NCBI RefSeq assembly: GCF_008728515.1
Contig: NC_044988.1
Span: 36,311,159-36,375,158 of the forward strand
Source of the DNA: Papio anubis
Lineage: Eukaryota > Chordata > Mammalia > Primates > Cercopithecidae
Direction of reading: 5' to 3'
Length of the DNA stretch: 64,000 bases
A program made the translations under genes and the position numbers. The notes beneath the pieces were generated by a model, which made no database searches, had not been told where the DNA came from, and worked only from the letters and a program-made list of their open reading frames with translations. Shown in pieces: positions 33,587 through 44,340 of the stretch (its first letter is position 1; each line of letters starts with the position of its first letter).

Positions 33587-34600
33587 CAATGGTCTTTACA
33601 ATTTGGCATGTTTTTGCAGTGGCTGGTACCGGTTGTTCCTTTCCATGTTTAGTGCTTCCTTTAGGAGTTCTTGTAAGGCAGGCCTGATGGTGACAAAATC
33701 TCTCAGCATTTGCTTGTCTGTAAAGGGTTTTATTTCTCCTTCACTTATGAAGTTTACTTTGGCTGGCTATGAAATTCTGGGTTGAAAATTCTTTTCTTTA
33801 AGAATTTTGAATATTGGCCCCCACTCTCTTCTGGCTTGTAGGATTTCTGCTGTTAGTCTGATGGGCTTCCCTTTGTGGGTAGCCAGACCTTTCTTTCTGG
33901 CTGCCCTTAACATTTTTTCCTTAATTTCAACCTTGGTAAATCTGTGTCTTGGAGTTGCTCTTCTTGAGGAGTATCTTTGTGGTGTTCTCTGTATTTCCTG
34001 AATTTGAATGTTGACCTGTCTTGCTAGGTTGGGGAAGTTCTCCTGGATAATATCCTGAAGAGTGTTTTCCAGCTTGGTTCCACTCTCCCTATCACTTTCA
34101 GGTACACCAATCAAACATAGATTTGGTCTTTTCACATAGTCCCATATTTCTTGGAGGCTTTGTTCATTTCTTTTTATTCTTTCTTCTCTAAACTTCTCTT
34201 CTCACTTAATTTTATTAATTTGATCTTCAATCACTGATACCCTTTCTTCCACTTGATTGGGTCAGCTGCTGAAGCTTGTGTATGCTTCATGAAGTTCTCG
34301 CACTGTGGTTTTCAGCTCCATCAGGTCACTTAAAGTCTTCTCTACATTGTTTATTCTAGTTAGCCATTTGTCTAATCTTTTTTCAAGGTTTTTAGCTTCC
34401 TTGCAATGGGTTCGAACATCCTCCTTTAGCTCAGAGAAGTTTGTTATTACTGACTTTCTGAAGCCTACTTCTGTCAACTTGTCAAAGTCATTCTCCATCC
34501 TGCTTTGTTCCGTTTCTGGCGAGGAGCTCCAATCCTTTGGAGGAGAAGGGGCACTCTGGTTTTTAGAATTTTCAGTTTTTCTGCTCTGGTTTCTCCCCAT
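33587..34600 (-). pseudogene. L1 ORF1 (RNA-binding chaperone), two premature stops
   Basis: ORF1p is a trimeric RNA-binding protein of about 338 residues: coiled coil, RRM and C-terminal domain. The start at 34600 opens a Gln/Lys-rich N-terminus and heptad-type coiled coil (112 residues), then stops at 34262-34264 (TGA). The same frame continues with RRM and C-terminal-domain residues and stops again at 33767-33769 (TAG). The two pieces are in phase, so these are point nonsense changes rather than frameshifts. The 3' limit is estimated from the usual length. Confidence 0.88.
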
Positions 34601-35623
34601 CTTTGTGGTTTTATCTACCTTTGGTCTTTGATGATGGTGACCTATGGATGGGGTTTTGGTGTGGATGTCGTTTTTGTTGATGTTGATGCTATTCCTTTCT
34701 GTTTGTTAGTTTTCCTTCTAACAGTCAGGTCCCTCAGCTGCAGGTCTGTTGGAGTTTGCTGGAGGTCCACTCCAGACCTTGTTTATCTGGGTATCACCAG
34801 TGGAGGCTGCAGAACAGCAAATATTGCAGAACAGCAAATATTGCTGCCTGATCCTTCTTCTGGAAGCTTCGTCTCAGAGAGGCACTCGGCTGAATGAGGT
34901 GTCACTTGGCCCCTACTGGGAGGTATCTCCAAGTTAGACTACATGGGGGTCAGGGACCCACTTGAGGAGGTGGTCTGTCTGTTCTCAGAGCTCAAACACC
35001 GTGCTTGGAGAACCACTGCTCTCTTCAGAGCTGTCACACAGGAACATGTAAGTCTGCAGAAGTTTCTGCTGCCTTTTATTCAGCTATACTCTGCCCCCAG
35101 AGGTGGAGTCTACAGAGGTAGGTGGGCCTTGTTGAGCTGCAGTGGGCTCCACCAAGTTTGAGCTTCCCAGCAGCTTTGTGTACCTACTCAAGCCTCAGCA
35201 ATGGCAGACGCCCCCTCCCTAAACCAGGCTTGCTGCCTCACAGTTTGATCTTGCGCTAGCAGTAAGCAAGGCTCCGTGGCCGTGGGACCCTTTGAGCCAG
35301 GCACAGGATATAATCTCCTGGCGTGCTGTTTGCTAAGACTGTTGGAAAAGCACAGTGTTTAGGTGGCAGTGTCCCGATTTTCCTGGTACAGTTTGTCATG
35401 GCTTCCCTTGGCTAGGAAAGGGAAATCCTCTGAGCTCTTGCACTTCCTGGGTGAGGCAATGCCCCTCCCTGCTTCAGCTCACCCTCCATGGACTGTACCC
35501 ACTTTCTGATCAGTCCCAATGAGATGAACCAGGTACCTCAGTTGGAAATGCAGAAATCACCCATCTTCTGCATCGATCATGCTGGGAGCTGCGGACTGGA
35601 GCTGTTCCTATTTGGCCATCTTC
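34601..35623 (-). promoter_or_regulatory. L1 5' UTR with internal promoter
   Basis: About 1 kb 5' UTR in antisense orientation. The YY1-type core aagatggcc, which positions L1 initiation, is preserved at 35614-35622. An antisense promoter in this class of UTR would fire on the plus strand toward 35637 onward; that is family knowledge, not shown here. A 17-bp near-tandem gcagaacagcaaatatt (34809-34825, 34826-34842) lies inside. Confidence 0.8.
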
Positions 35624-35636
35624 ACTCTTCTAGCTT
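35624..35636. repeat. Right target-site duplication of the full-length L1
   Basis: actcttctagctt, identical to 29455-29467. Confidence 0.93.
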
Positions 35637-35889
35637 TAACAGTGAATGGTGTCAAGGTGGAAAGTGGTTGAGAGTGACTGTCATTGGGTCAGTCAGCCAG
35701 CAGCTTGCCATGGTGTCCTTTTCATCTCTGAGTCTCCTGCAGTCCTGACACAATGCCTTGAATAGCATAGTCATTTCAAATGATGAAATCCCTTTAATAT
35801 AATCCAATTTAGAGATTATTACATTGGCCTTGTAGATGGTGGATTTTTAAGGGATAGCAGCTAATATGAGTGCCTATGACATAAGAGTA

Positions 35890-36065
35890 GGTGTTTTATA
35901 GACTTTGAATCATTTTATTCCTCAGAACAATCTCCATTTTACAGGTAAGCCAGTGGGAGTTCATTTGGATTAAGTAGTTTGAGGTTGTAGCTAATAAGTT
36001 AAAAAGACAGTTTTCAAACACCGTTCTGTCCGATGCCCAAACTCATGCTGTTTCTATTCTACCAC
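35890..36065 (+). mobile_element. MIR SINE, sense
   Basis: 'tttatagactttgaatcatt', 'cctcagaacaatctccattttacagg' (split here as two landmarks near 35921 and 35933), 'gatgcccaaactcatgctg' and 'tctattctaccac' follow the sense MIR order. Confidence 0.7.
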
Positions 36066-36405
36066 CCTGACTACTGAATGATTCAAATTATCCTAATATG
36101 AAGATCAGTCTAGTAGACTGGCATGTTCTTGATACTTCTTAGAATTTCAAAATTCAAAGTCTGACTCAATACTGTCAATGACCTTCTATGATGAATTCTT
36201 TTTTTCATCATAGGCTGTGACATCATAAATTAGGTGTTCTGAAATGCAATTGCTTTTTTAAAAGGATGTCCACTTAAGTGGGGGTTTAGTGGGGTATCTG
36301 GGGTGGGATTGGGTAAGAGTTAGGGCTTATGTCGCCCTCTGCTGCATCTGAGGGTAGGGACAGCACATCACCTTGGATTTGACTTTCCTTGTCCAAGAAA
36401 CAGTA

Positions 36406-36434
36406 ATTTGCATGAGCCCTCTTTGTTATGCAAA
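36406..36434 (+). promoter_or_regulatory. Octamer plus SOX/POU-like composite site
   Basis: ATTTGCAT (perfect POU octamer) at 36406-36413, followed 7 bases later by ctttgttatgcaaa (36421-36434). The latter combines a CTTTGTT HMG-box half with TATGCAAA, the layout of an OCT4-SOX2-type composite element. Occupancy is inference only. Confidence 0.45.
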
Positions 36435-36740
36435 CTGAAAGTGAATAAATACTCCTTGCATACCTGGCAGCTTCAATGGGGCTGCCAAGCCTGCAGAGCT
36501 GATTCTTGTGGAGAATTTGTCTGAATCAAGAGCCTTCAGGGTAGGAGGGGTTGAGGCCCCAACCCCTGCTTCCTGAAATTATGTTAAGGAAACCCTTTGG
36601 GTAGGTCAACTGGCAGAAGACACACACAGATACAAAAGGAACTCCTCCCAGGAAGCCTGAGGTGGTAAGCAGAGCTCATCGGCTTGTGGCCCATTCAGGA
36701 GACCTCTGGCAGTATGACGCAAGCTGGATGACAGCAAATA

Positions 36741-36820
36741 TTAGGTTGGTGCAAAAGTTATTGCGGTTTTTGCTGTTAAAAGTAATGGCAAAAACCACAA
36801 TTACTTTTGCACCAACCTTA
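36741..36820. mobile_element. MADE1 mariner-derived MITE, complete (80 bp)
   Basis: A near-palindrome from ttaggttggtgcaaaagtta to ttttgcaccaacctta, the full MADE1 length with 37-bp terminal inverted repeats and a 6-base centre (gttaaa region). MADE1 hairpins are the source of the primate miR-548 family, so a transcript across it would fold into a long stem. Confidence 0.95.
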
Positions 36821-37509
36821 ACTGAGTGTAGAGTGGGAGCTCTAATATCCCACTACAGCATGCAAAGGCATCACTACATCACTAGGCATCACTATAGTAT
36901 GCAAAGCTCTGATGGAACTGTCAGGACCGGTCCTCATCTGTGATACCCTGTGGCTGTAGGAAGTGATAGCAGAAATGGACTGGACTCTTCAGTTCTCTGC
37001 TCGCCTGGAGTTTGGTCAAGACAACTTCTCTGTGCACTGAGTAAGCTTAGCGGCTTTGGGGTGGAGTATGAGAATCGAAGAGGGAAACAGCCAGTTTACA
37101 GCTTTGTAGGGCCGATATAAGGCTCTGAAGTCACGTTTAGGAGAAGGAATCAACTGTATTTTATAGTGAGTAAGTAGGTTATACCCCAAAGGTCAGTGAC
37201 ATAAAATCACTGCTAAGCTGAGGCTCTGCTGAGTTATTTCTGGACCTTCAGGTGGACATAATTAAAACAATTGCTAGATGAATTGATATTAAACTGTCAG
37301 GTTGGAACTGAGAGGCACAGAAAAACATTAACAGAGATAACTCTTTAATGAGAAGTGATTCCTGATGCAGATAGACAAGACAGAAACAAAGATTACAGAA
37401 GAACAGCCTGTGGATCATAGTGTGCCTGCACACATAGAGAAACTAGAGTGACTAAATTGATGGGAAACAAGGGATGTGAGAGCTGGGAGCAGAGATTAAG
37501 GGGGCTAAT
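36821..37509. other. Non-coding stretch, nothing recognised
   Basis: Starts with a short direct-repeat cluster of 'catcacta' and 'agcatgcaaag/agtatgcaaag' (36850-36910). The rest is unique. Confidence 0.45.
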
Positions 37510-38060
37510 GAGGCAATTTCTTTGCTTTTCAATAGGTAATATATTCATACATTCAAAATGCAAAAGGTTTGAGAGTGTATAATGAAAATAAGTGTCTCCA
37601 TCCCTGTCCCCATCCACTCAGTTTCCTGCCTTAGAGGCAGCCAAGGTTATGAGGTCCTTATGTTGTTTTTTGAGAGATATTTTATGCATATGTAAGAAGT
37701 ATGTGTGTGGGTAGCCACACTTTTTTTTTTTTTTAATACAACTGGTATTATAGTATACACAGTCTTCTGCACTTTGCTCTTTTTAAAAAAACCTAGGCAA
37801 TATGACTTGGAGATAATTTCATATTAGTATAGAGAGACCTTTGTTATTTCTCCTTTTTTTTTTTAAATACCTATTAGAATCCCATTGCTGGTTGTACTGT
37901 ACTTTATTTAACCAGTCCTTTCTTTATGGACATATTAGGTTGTTTCTAATATTTTGCTGTTGCAATGGTAATACAGTGATTCATCTTTTATGTACATCAC
38001 GTGTGTGTATGAAAGAGCAAGAGAGAGAGGAAAAGAAAGATTCTATTGTTAGAATAAATT
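37510..38060 (-). mobile_element. L1M 3' fragment, antisense
   Basis: 'attcaaaatgcaaaaggt', 'gagagatattttatgcatat', 'ttctgcactttgctctttt', 'gacttggagataatttcat' and 'atggacatattaggttgttt' are in the usual antisense order of an old L1 tail. Confidence 0.75.
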
Positions 38061-40597
38061 GCTAGACAACCACATTTTCTAATATGTGAGGACTTATTTA
38101 TAAAAGTATTGGCCATTTGTGCTCTATAGCTACCAAACAGACCACGAGGGCACCAGCTTTACTTACGAGGTTCAGTTGAATCTACCATGCCCCACTGTAC
38201 TGAACAATAAGAAGTGTTGGAGAGCCAGGTATGTTTCCCATTTTGCTTCTGTGAGACTTCCTAATTTTCTCTCACAGTCTTAAACATGGATGGCATTATT
38301 TTCAGACTGCAGTAAGTTATCAACCTAAGTAGATCCCTCTGATCTTCTAAGATTGGTTTATCTTATTCTCCCATATTCTCTGCAGACAAAGAAGGTAACC
38401 AAATGTTTGGTTTTAAATACTCCATCTCTTTCATGCAGCTACACTTGCATAAGATTGTACATAGAGGCAAAGTAGAAATTTTGGTAACTAAGGGGGTTGG
38501 GCTGGCAGAGCAGATAATCAGGGCAATGAGGAGCAGAGATTGAGATTTGTTATGGTAGATCCACTTGTGGATATTTTAGAGTTGGCTTTAATTGAACTTT
38601 TATTGTTCAAAAGGAATGCAATACATCCACTGGCCTTTTAAATTTTTAATTAAGGGGACATGTTTAAAGTTTTAAATTACTAGATCTATTTTGCTTTGAT
38701 TGGCCACTATATAAAACCAGACAGAGTCCATCCATAGTAGCACCTAATAGTTCTGCACCATCAATCAAAATGTGTTTCTCCATTTTATTTCCTGCCTCTA
38801 CTATTAACTTGTCATTACCAACCTGCTTGTATTCTTTCACATGGTGTGTGATGGATTAAACTAGTTAGCTGGCCAGATAGATTATACAGGGTACATTAGC
38901 ACTTAGTGTTTTTGATGGAGCACTGGGCAAAACAAAAGCCATTCCTTACGAAAGACAATTAAGCCTGTGGCTTGCTGTGTTTTGAACTTCGTGGTTCTCT
39001 TTCTCTGAGTGGGCAGATAATAGCCATGTAATCATTTTAGTGCAGGTGCATTTAATTAGTTTCTTTCTTAAGAGGCTTCTATTAAAGCAAAATGGTCAGT
39101 CCGTTGAGTAGCTGGTTTCCTTGCATCAGATTTTTCTCTCCCTTTCCTCCTTGTCTATTTTTGGCAAAATGACTGAGAAACTCCTGAGACAAACTACTTC
39201 CATAAGGTCTTTGTTTCTAAGAGAGGAGCTTTTGAGATTCTGGGCAGACAGCTCAGGAGATCTTCCCCAAGTTTCAGTGTTTAGTTGACCCAAGTTCCTG
39301 ATGTTTTATTTTCTGTTATTTGGAGGCCGAATCATCCCAGCCTCATGTTCAGAGAGGCCTCCCCTGGCCAGTGTTCACCAGGTACACTGTGTGCTACCCA
39401 GATACCCTGATACTCACGGTGTGGGTCTGGGGCCCGGCTTGGCTCTGCCTCACTAAATAAGACAGGTGGCCTGTGGTTGGCCCCCAACCAATCTACCCTA
39501 CTGCTTAGACCCTCACCTGTGTGCACCTGCTGCTGTTGCCTGCTTAATCTGTGCAGATTGAATTTGTAAATCTTCATGGAAATGCCATAAATATTCTCTA
39601 ATTCTCTCAGAACTTCCACAGGAAGGACAGAGAGCATCTCTCTCTGGTTCCCTGACATCCTGTGACTGCTCCTGAGGGATTCTAATACCTCCAGTCACCT
39701 CGACCCCATGTCTTTGGTAATGTCTGGTGTCTGGGCTCAAGGTTCAGTTGTTTTTTGGTTTTCTTACTTCCCTGTTCATTCTAAACTCCTGGGTGGCTGG
39801 TGGGGCTTGCTGGCTCATTTGGGTCTCAGAAAAACTGGGGAAGGAACAGAACAAAAGGCTGGTTTTCTGTTTCCTTATCACCCCTGTAGCATGGGGAAGC
39901 CTGCTTAGGGGGCTTCATGCTGTCAACCTCCTGCTGACCCTCATTGTTGGTAGGGTGCCAATTGCTTGAATGAAAACTGACCTCAGGCAAACTCTCCTGA
40001 AGGCTGGCTTAGTCCCCACTGGCAAACAAGATAGAGTAACTAAGGACTGGGAGTGGGCAATGAACCCCGGGGCCTTTCTTCCTGCATGCACCTTATAAGC
40101 AAGATCTGGGCTACTTCTATCTCTATTCACCCACAGAATGTGTAACAATACCTGGCATAAGTTGCTGCTCAGCCATCACACCACATTACTGCTATTTCTG
40201 CTGATAATACTAATAAGAGTAACAACAATAATATATGACAGAGGAATCAGAACGAGGCCTCTTGCCAGGATTTTTAAAATCACCAGCTGCCCTAATCCTG
40301 CCTCAGTCTCTAACATCATCCATAACCTCCCTAAGAAGCAAAATGATAGTATCTCATATTATTGATCTTCTACCTTGTTCAGGACTTTACATACACTATT
40401 ACACTATTATTAATCCCCCAGCATTAAGAGCCTGCCTTCACTTGTCACCAATATGTCAGGTGCTCTTCTAGGTCATATATATCATTCAGTCCTCACAGTA
40501 ATCGTGTGCTCTGGGTGCTCTTATCTCCCCATCCCAGCATGTCCAAACAACCTTTTTAGATCAAAGATGTTTGATAAAATAGCAGCAGCAGCAGCAG
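38061..40597. other. Largely single-copy stretch
   Basis: No transposon confidently recognised. There is a weak MIR-like piece near 40440-40530 ('aggtgctcttctagg', 'cagtcctcacagtaatc'). ATTGG (38699-38703) is followed by TATATAAAA (38708-38716). 39330-39740 is GC-richer and open in two overlapping minus frames (108 and 75 aa) with no recognisable domain. (AGC)6 lies at 40581-40598. Confidence 0.45.
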
Positions 40598-40790
40598 CTG
40601 TTAACATTTGTTGAGTGCTTATTATATACCTGGCACTGTTCAAAGTTCTTTGTGTATGTTAATTCCTCTAATCATTACAACAATTTTTATGAGCTATAAT
40701 GTAGGTATTATTTATCTTCATTTTGCAGATGAGAAAAATGAGGCACACAGGTCAATAGTTTTGCTAAACTCACACATGGATAAAGCTTTC
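40598..40790 (+). mobile_element. MIR SINE, sense
   Basis: Begins 'ttaacatttgttgagtgctt', then 'ctggcactgttcaaagttct', 'cttcattttgcagatgag' and 'aatgaggcacacagg', a good sense MIR. Confidence 0.85.
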
Positions 40791-41709
40791 TAGCAAATGC
40801 TACAGGACAGGTATCGTTAGTCCCATTTTTGGTATTAATAACAAGAAAACCAATGATGTTTTAAGAGCTGGTTGAATTTGAGCAGACTGACCTGAGAGGA
40901 AGTCAGAGTTCCTATTTCAGAGGCAAAATTATTCTTTTGTTTAGGAAAATGCCTTCATAAGCTTGTTTGGTGTTGAAGGTATACGGGCATCACTGGAATA
41001 GAAGTTTAAACAAAGACCAGGTAACTTTTCTGTGGAGTAAAATAAGAGGAGGTTTGGAGTTGTTCACTAGAATCTTGAGATGGCAGAAGGACCTGGAAAA
41101 GAAGAAGGTAGGTACAATACAGAAAAAAAGAGAGAGAAAGAATGGCTCAGTAACATGATGGGAAGTTAGGATCCCTGAAGGAATGTAGTCAGTGATAAAT
41201 TCCATGTGGAGGGAATGAGCAATGAATTCCTTGGGATAGGAATGGCTGACATTCAGTGTGAAGTTGTTTTTGCATATGTTGCTCTCTTTTAATCCCAAAA
41301 CTTCAATAAAAGTTTGATACTCAGAAATTAGCACTGCTACTTTGGAGGAGTGAAGGGAGAGGACATTTATGGAAGGGGCTTCCCAAGCAGTGACGAGCAG
41401 GGAAAGGGCTTAGAAACTTGGGCCAGAGCTAGGAGTGAGTCCAAGTCAAGTAACAGCAGAGAAACAAGCTGAAGTATAGACCCGTTAGAGAAGTGAGTGT
41501 AGTAAGAGCCCCTGCAAACTCCCTTCCCCAAATGTACCCAAGGGAAGTGAACAAAATAAGGCAATGGGGGGAAGAGGGAGCAATTAATAACTTATATAAT
41601 AATCAATTATTTTCTAAATTTGTGCATGTGTATCTTTTAGGGACTCAGCTTCAAGCAGTGGAAAGTATTGTCTCAAATGGGACTAGTCAACAAGGACATG
41701 TATTATCTT
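40791..41709. other. Non-coding stretch, nothing recognised
   Basis: Unique sequence. A 114-codon minus frame at 40990-41334 lacks any recognisable domain. Confidence 0.45.
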
Positions 41710-42140
41710 GCATATGAGAAGGCTCGGAAGTAGGGTATTTTCAGGGTTGGTTGATTCACTGGTTCAGCCATATCATCAAGGATGCAATTTCTTTCACTTC
41801 TCTCTGCTATCTTCTGCATTGGTTTCATCCCTAGGGTGAGAGCAAGATGGCTGCAGAAACTCCAGGAGTCACATCTATATATTTCAATATACAGAAGAAA
41901 TGTTTTCTATTCCAGTAGCTCCCTTAGGAGTGAAGTATCTTTTTCAAGAAAATTCCTAGAAGACTTCTGTGTCTCATTGACTAGAAACACAACCATTTCT
42001 GAGCTAATCCCTTCCAAGGGGATTGGATTTGGCCTTAGATAACCCAGGTTTATCCTCAGAGCTGGGTATGGGGTCAGCTTCCTCTGAGGCACATGGCTAC
42101 AAATGGGAGAGGTAGAAACTCAGAAGATAGCCAGGACTTG
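41710..42140. mobile_element. Unnamed interspersed repeat (copy 4)
   Basis: 'cagggttggttgattcactgg' region (near 41742), then 'gagagcaagatggctgcag' (41838-41856) and 'ctccaggagtcacatc', parallel the copy at 28740-29400. Confidence 0.4.
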
Positions 42141-42299
42141 GGTTGCTGGGTAGAAATTGTAAAGTGCATACTGCACAGTGGGAACAAAGGAGGAAAAAAA
42201 TGGGGAGAAATACATTTTGAGGTTTCTGACTGCATGTTTCTGTTGTGTTTCTAGCCCTATAAATGAAGCTGTAGCTCTCTGGCCTTACATAGCTAAAAG

Positions 42300-44340
42300 A
42301 ATCCGCTGGGGTGTGGCACTCCTACGCAACGGAATACTATGCAACTGATAAAGCAATGAGGCATAGTTCTGCATATTGGTCTAATATGATCTTCAGGATA
42401 TATTTTTAAGTGATAAAATCAAGGTGCAGGGTATTATATGTATCTGTAAAAGGAGGAAATACAAATGTAAACATAAACCATAAACTAATAAAAGTATCTC
42501 TATGCATTGTTTTGTAAATTGACTTTAAAATCATGTAAACTGAAACAGAAAGCAATTCTTAGAAATTAAAAAAATGACAAGCTTAATTGTGAATTATGTA
42601 GGTGGTTTAACTGTATCAAGAGGAATTATTTAGAATGACATTAAAAACTCAGTAATTTGGACATCTCTTGTGGGATATATCTATCCTAAAGAGAAGAAGA
42701 ACTGCAACAAAATTTAAATTGTTAATGTCATTAGGAACCAAAATTTTTCAACATAAAAGAAACATATACCATGGTAAAATCAAAGAAGTTAAATTAAATC
42801 TCTGTAATTCTGAATTTGAATTGTAAATATCAGTATAAATTTTTGATATATTTTCTAATAAATATTTCCCAGCAATTTCTACTAAAAAGGCCTAGAACAG
42901 GCCATTAATAGACCTCCCAGATTGTGGTCTGTAAATACAAACACCCAGAAAATGAAACCAGAGTTTGTGGTGAGATAGTGAATTCCATGTTTAGGAGAGC
43001 AACTGTGCAAGATAAGCCTGGAAAATCTTGTCAGATCAGAAAGCAAGGAAAACATCGAGATAATGGAGATTGTGTTAAAAAGATTCAGAAGCTGGTTTGA
43101 AGAACTCCCACCGGCCAAAGATGGAACAGTTTCAAAATCAAAAGGAATAGAACAGTGAATGGATTGATACATATAAACTATAAATATGCATGGATTTGTA
43201 ATCATATAAAAATAATTGGTCACCTTTGAAAGATCCTAGACAACTAATCCATGATTCTGAAGAAAGGTAAATGAGAGCACAGAATCCAGTCTTTAACTTG
43301 TTGTTCCTGCATGACGTGTACCTCAGAGCAAACAAACATTTGCTGAAAGTTTTTCTTTATAGAAAAATCCTAGGTAATGAAAGTAGAAGCATAGATTTAA
43401 AATATTAACATTTCAACTCTTTTTTTTTGAGATGGAGTTTTGCTCTTGTCATCCAGGCTGGAGTGCAGTGGTGTGACCTTGGCTCACTGCAACCTCCACC
43501 TCCCAGGTTCAAGTGATTCTTCTACCTCAGCCTCCTGAGTAGCTAGCATTACAGGTGTATGCCACCATGCCCAGCTGATTTTTGTATTTTCAGTAGAGAC
43601 GGGGTTTCACCATGTTGGCCAGGCTGGTCTTGAACTCCTGACCTCAGGTGATCCACCCACCTTGGCCTCCCAAAGTGCTGAGATTACAGGCATGAGCCAC
43701 CACACCCATCCCAAAATTTCAAATATTAATGAGATAATTGATATAAGCAATTAACATCAATGCCTGCTAAGACCTTTAGTGGAAAAGCTGATAGGGAACT
43801 TTATAACAGATGAGCAGGCTGGCGACACCTGCACTCCTTGATCAACATTAACATCAGGCGTTACGTACCTCCTCGTGTAATGTAATAGGAAGTACACAGC
43901 ACCACCTATGAAGTCTTCTTGCCAAAAACTGAACCTAAGTATAATCAACACTTTATGTTTACAGGAAATGTTGGGACATAGAAATGAAATATAATACACG
44001 GACTTTTTTTGGATTCGAATTTAAACAAGCTGACTGCTTAAAAATATATAAGACAATAAGAGACAGTTGAGCACTGATACTGAGGAATTATTAACTTTTT
44101 CAATGATGGTAATGGTTATATTTTTTAAAAACTCGATTTTTTTGTAGCTACAAATGGATATGTTTACATATGAAATACTATAACGTTTGGAATTTGTTTC
44201 TAAATAATGCAGTGTATGTGTGAGGGAAGTGAATGGGGGTATGGATTGACAAACGTGAAGCTGGGTGATGGGTAATGGAGCTCACTGTAGTGTTCTCTTT
44301 GGCTTATGTTTGACAGTTTCCATAATAAAGTGTTTGAAAA
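42300..44340 (+). mobile_element. Old L1ME-type LINE 3' part, sense, split by Alu
   Basis: 'caacggaatactatgcaact' (42327-42346) is the end of ORF2 in sense. A long 3' UTR follows: 'atatttttaagtgataaaatc', 'gaagaactcccaccggcc', 'gccaaaaactgaacc', 'gaagctgggtgatgggtaat' and the terminal 'catgtttgac...ttccataataaagtg'. It is interrupted at 43418 by an antisense Alu. Confidence 0.75.
43418..43712 (-). mobile_element. Alu, antisense, full length
   Basis: Poly-T then the complete antisense dimer, ending 'ccaccacacccatccc'. A short atttcaa flank repeat (about 43410 and 43718) is consistent with target duplication. Confidence 0.95.

Larger units (their letters stand above)
29468..35623 (-). mobile_element. 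Essentially full-length L1PA-class LINE-1, antisense
   Basis: About 6.15 kb bounded by a 13-bp duplication. From right to left it has a complete 5' UTR (about 34601-35623), ORF1 (34600 downward), ORF2 (33532-29709), the 3' UTR and a degraded A-tail at 29468-29500. The 5' end begins at gaagatggcc, only about a dozen bases short of the usual start. Divergence is low compared with the L1M elements here, fitting a catarrhine-age L1PA subfamily (roughly L1PA5-8, from memory). Both ORFs carry disabling changes, so it is not autonomous. Confidence 0.95.
35637..36740. other. Unique stretch with MIR and POU/SOX-like motifs
   Basis: Apart from the MIR at 35890-36065, no repeat is recognised. Motifs are listed separately. 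No ORF of note. Confidence 0.5.

Noticed and set aside
34505..34897. 130-codon plus ORF
   Set aside because: Opposite strand of the L1 ORF1 start and 5' UTR. I have no evidence that it corresponds to a translated antisense L1 product.
39332..39740. Overlapping 108- and 75-codon minus ORFs in a GC-richer patch
   Set aside because: Some exon-like composition, but no domain, conflicting frames and no clear splice sites; insufficient for a gene call.
40581..40598. (AGC)6 trinucleotide run
   Set aside because: Too short to suggest an expansion locus and not in a gene.
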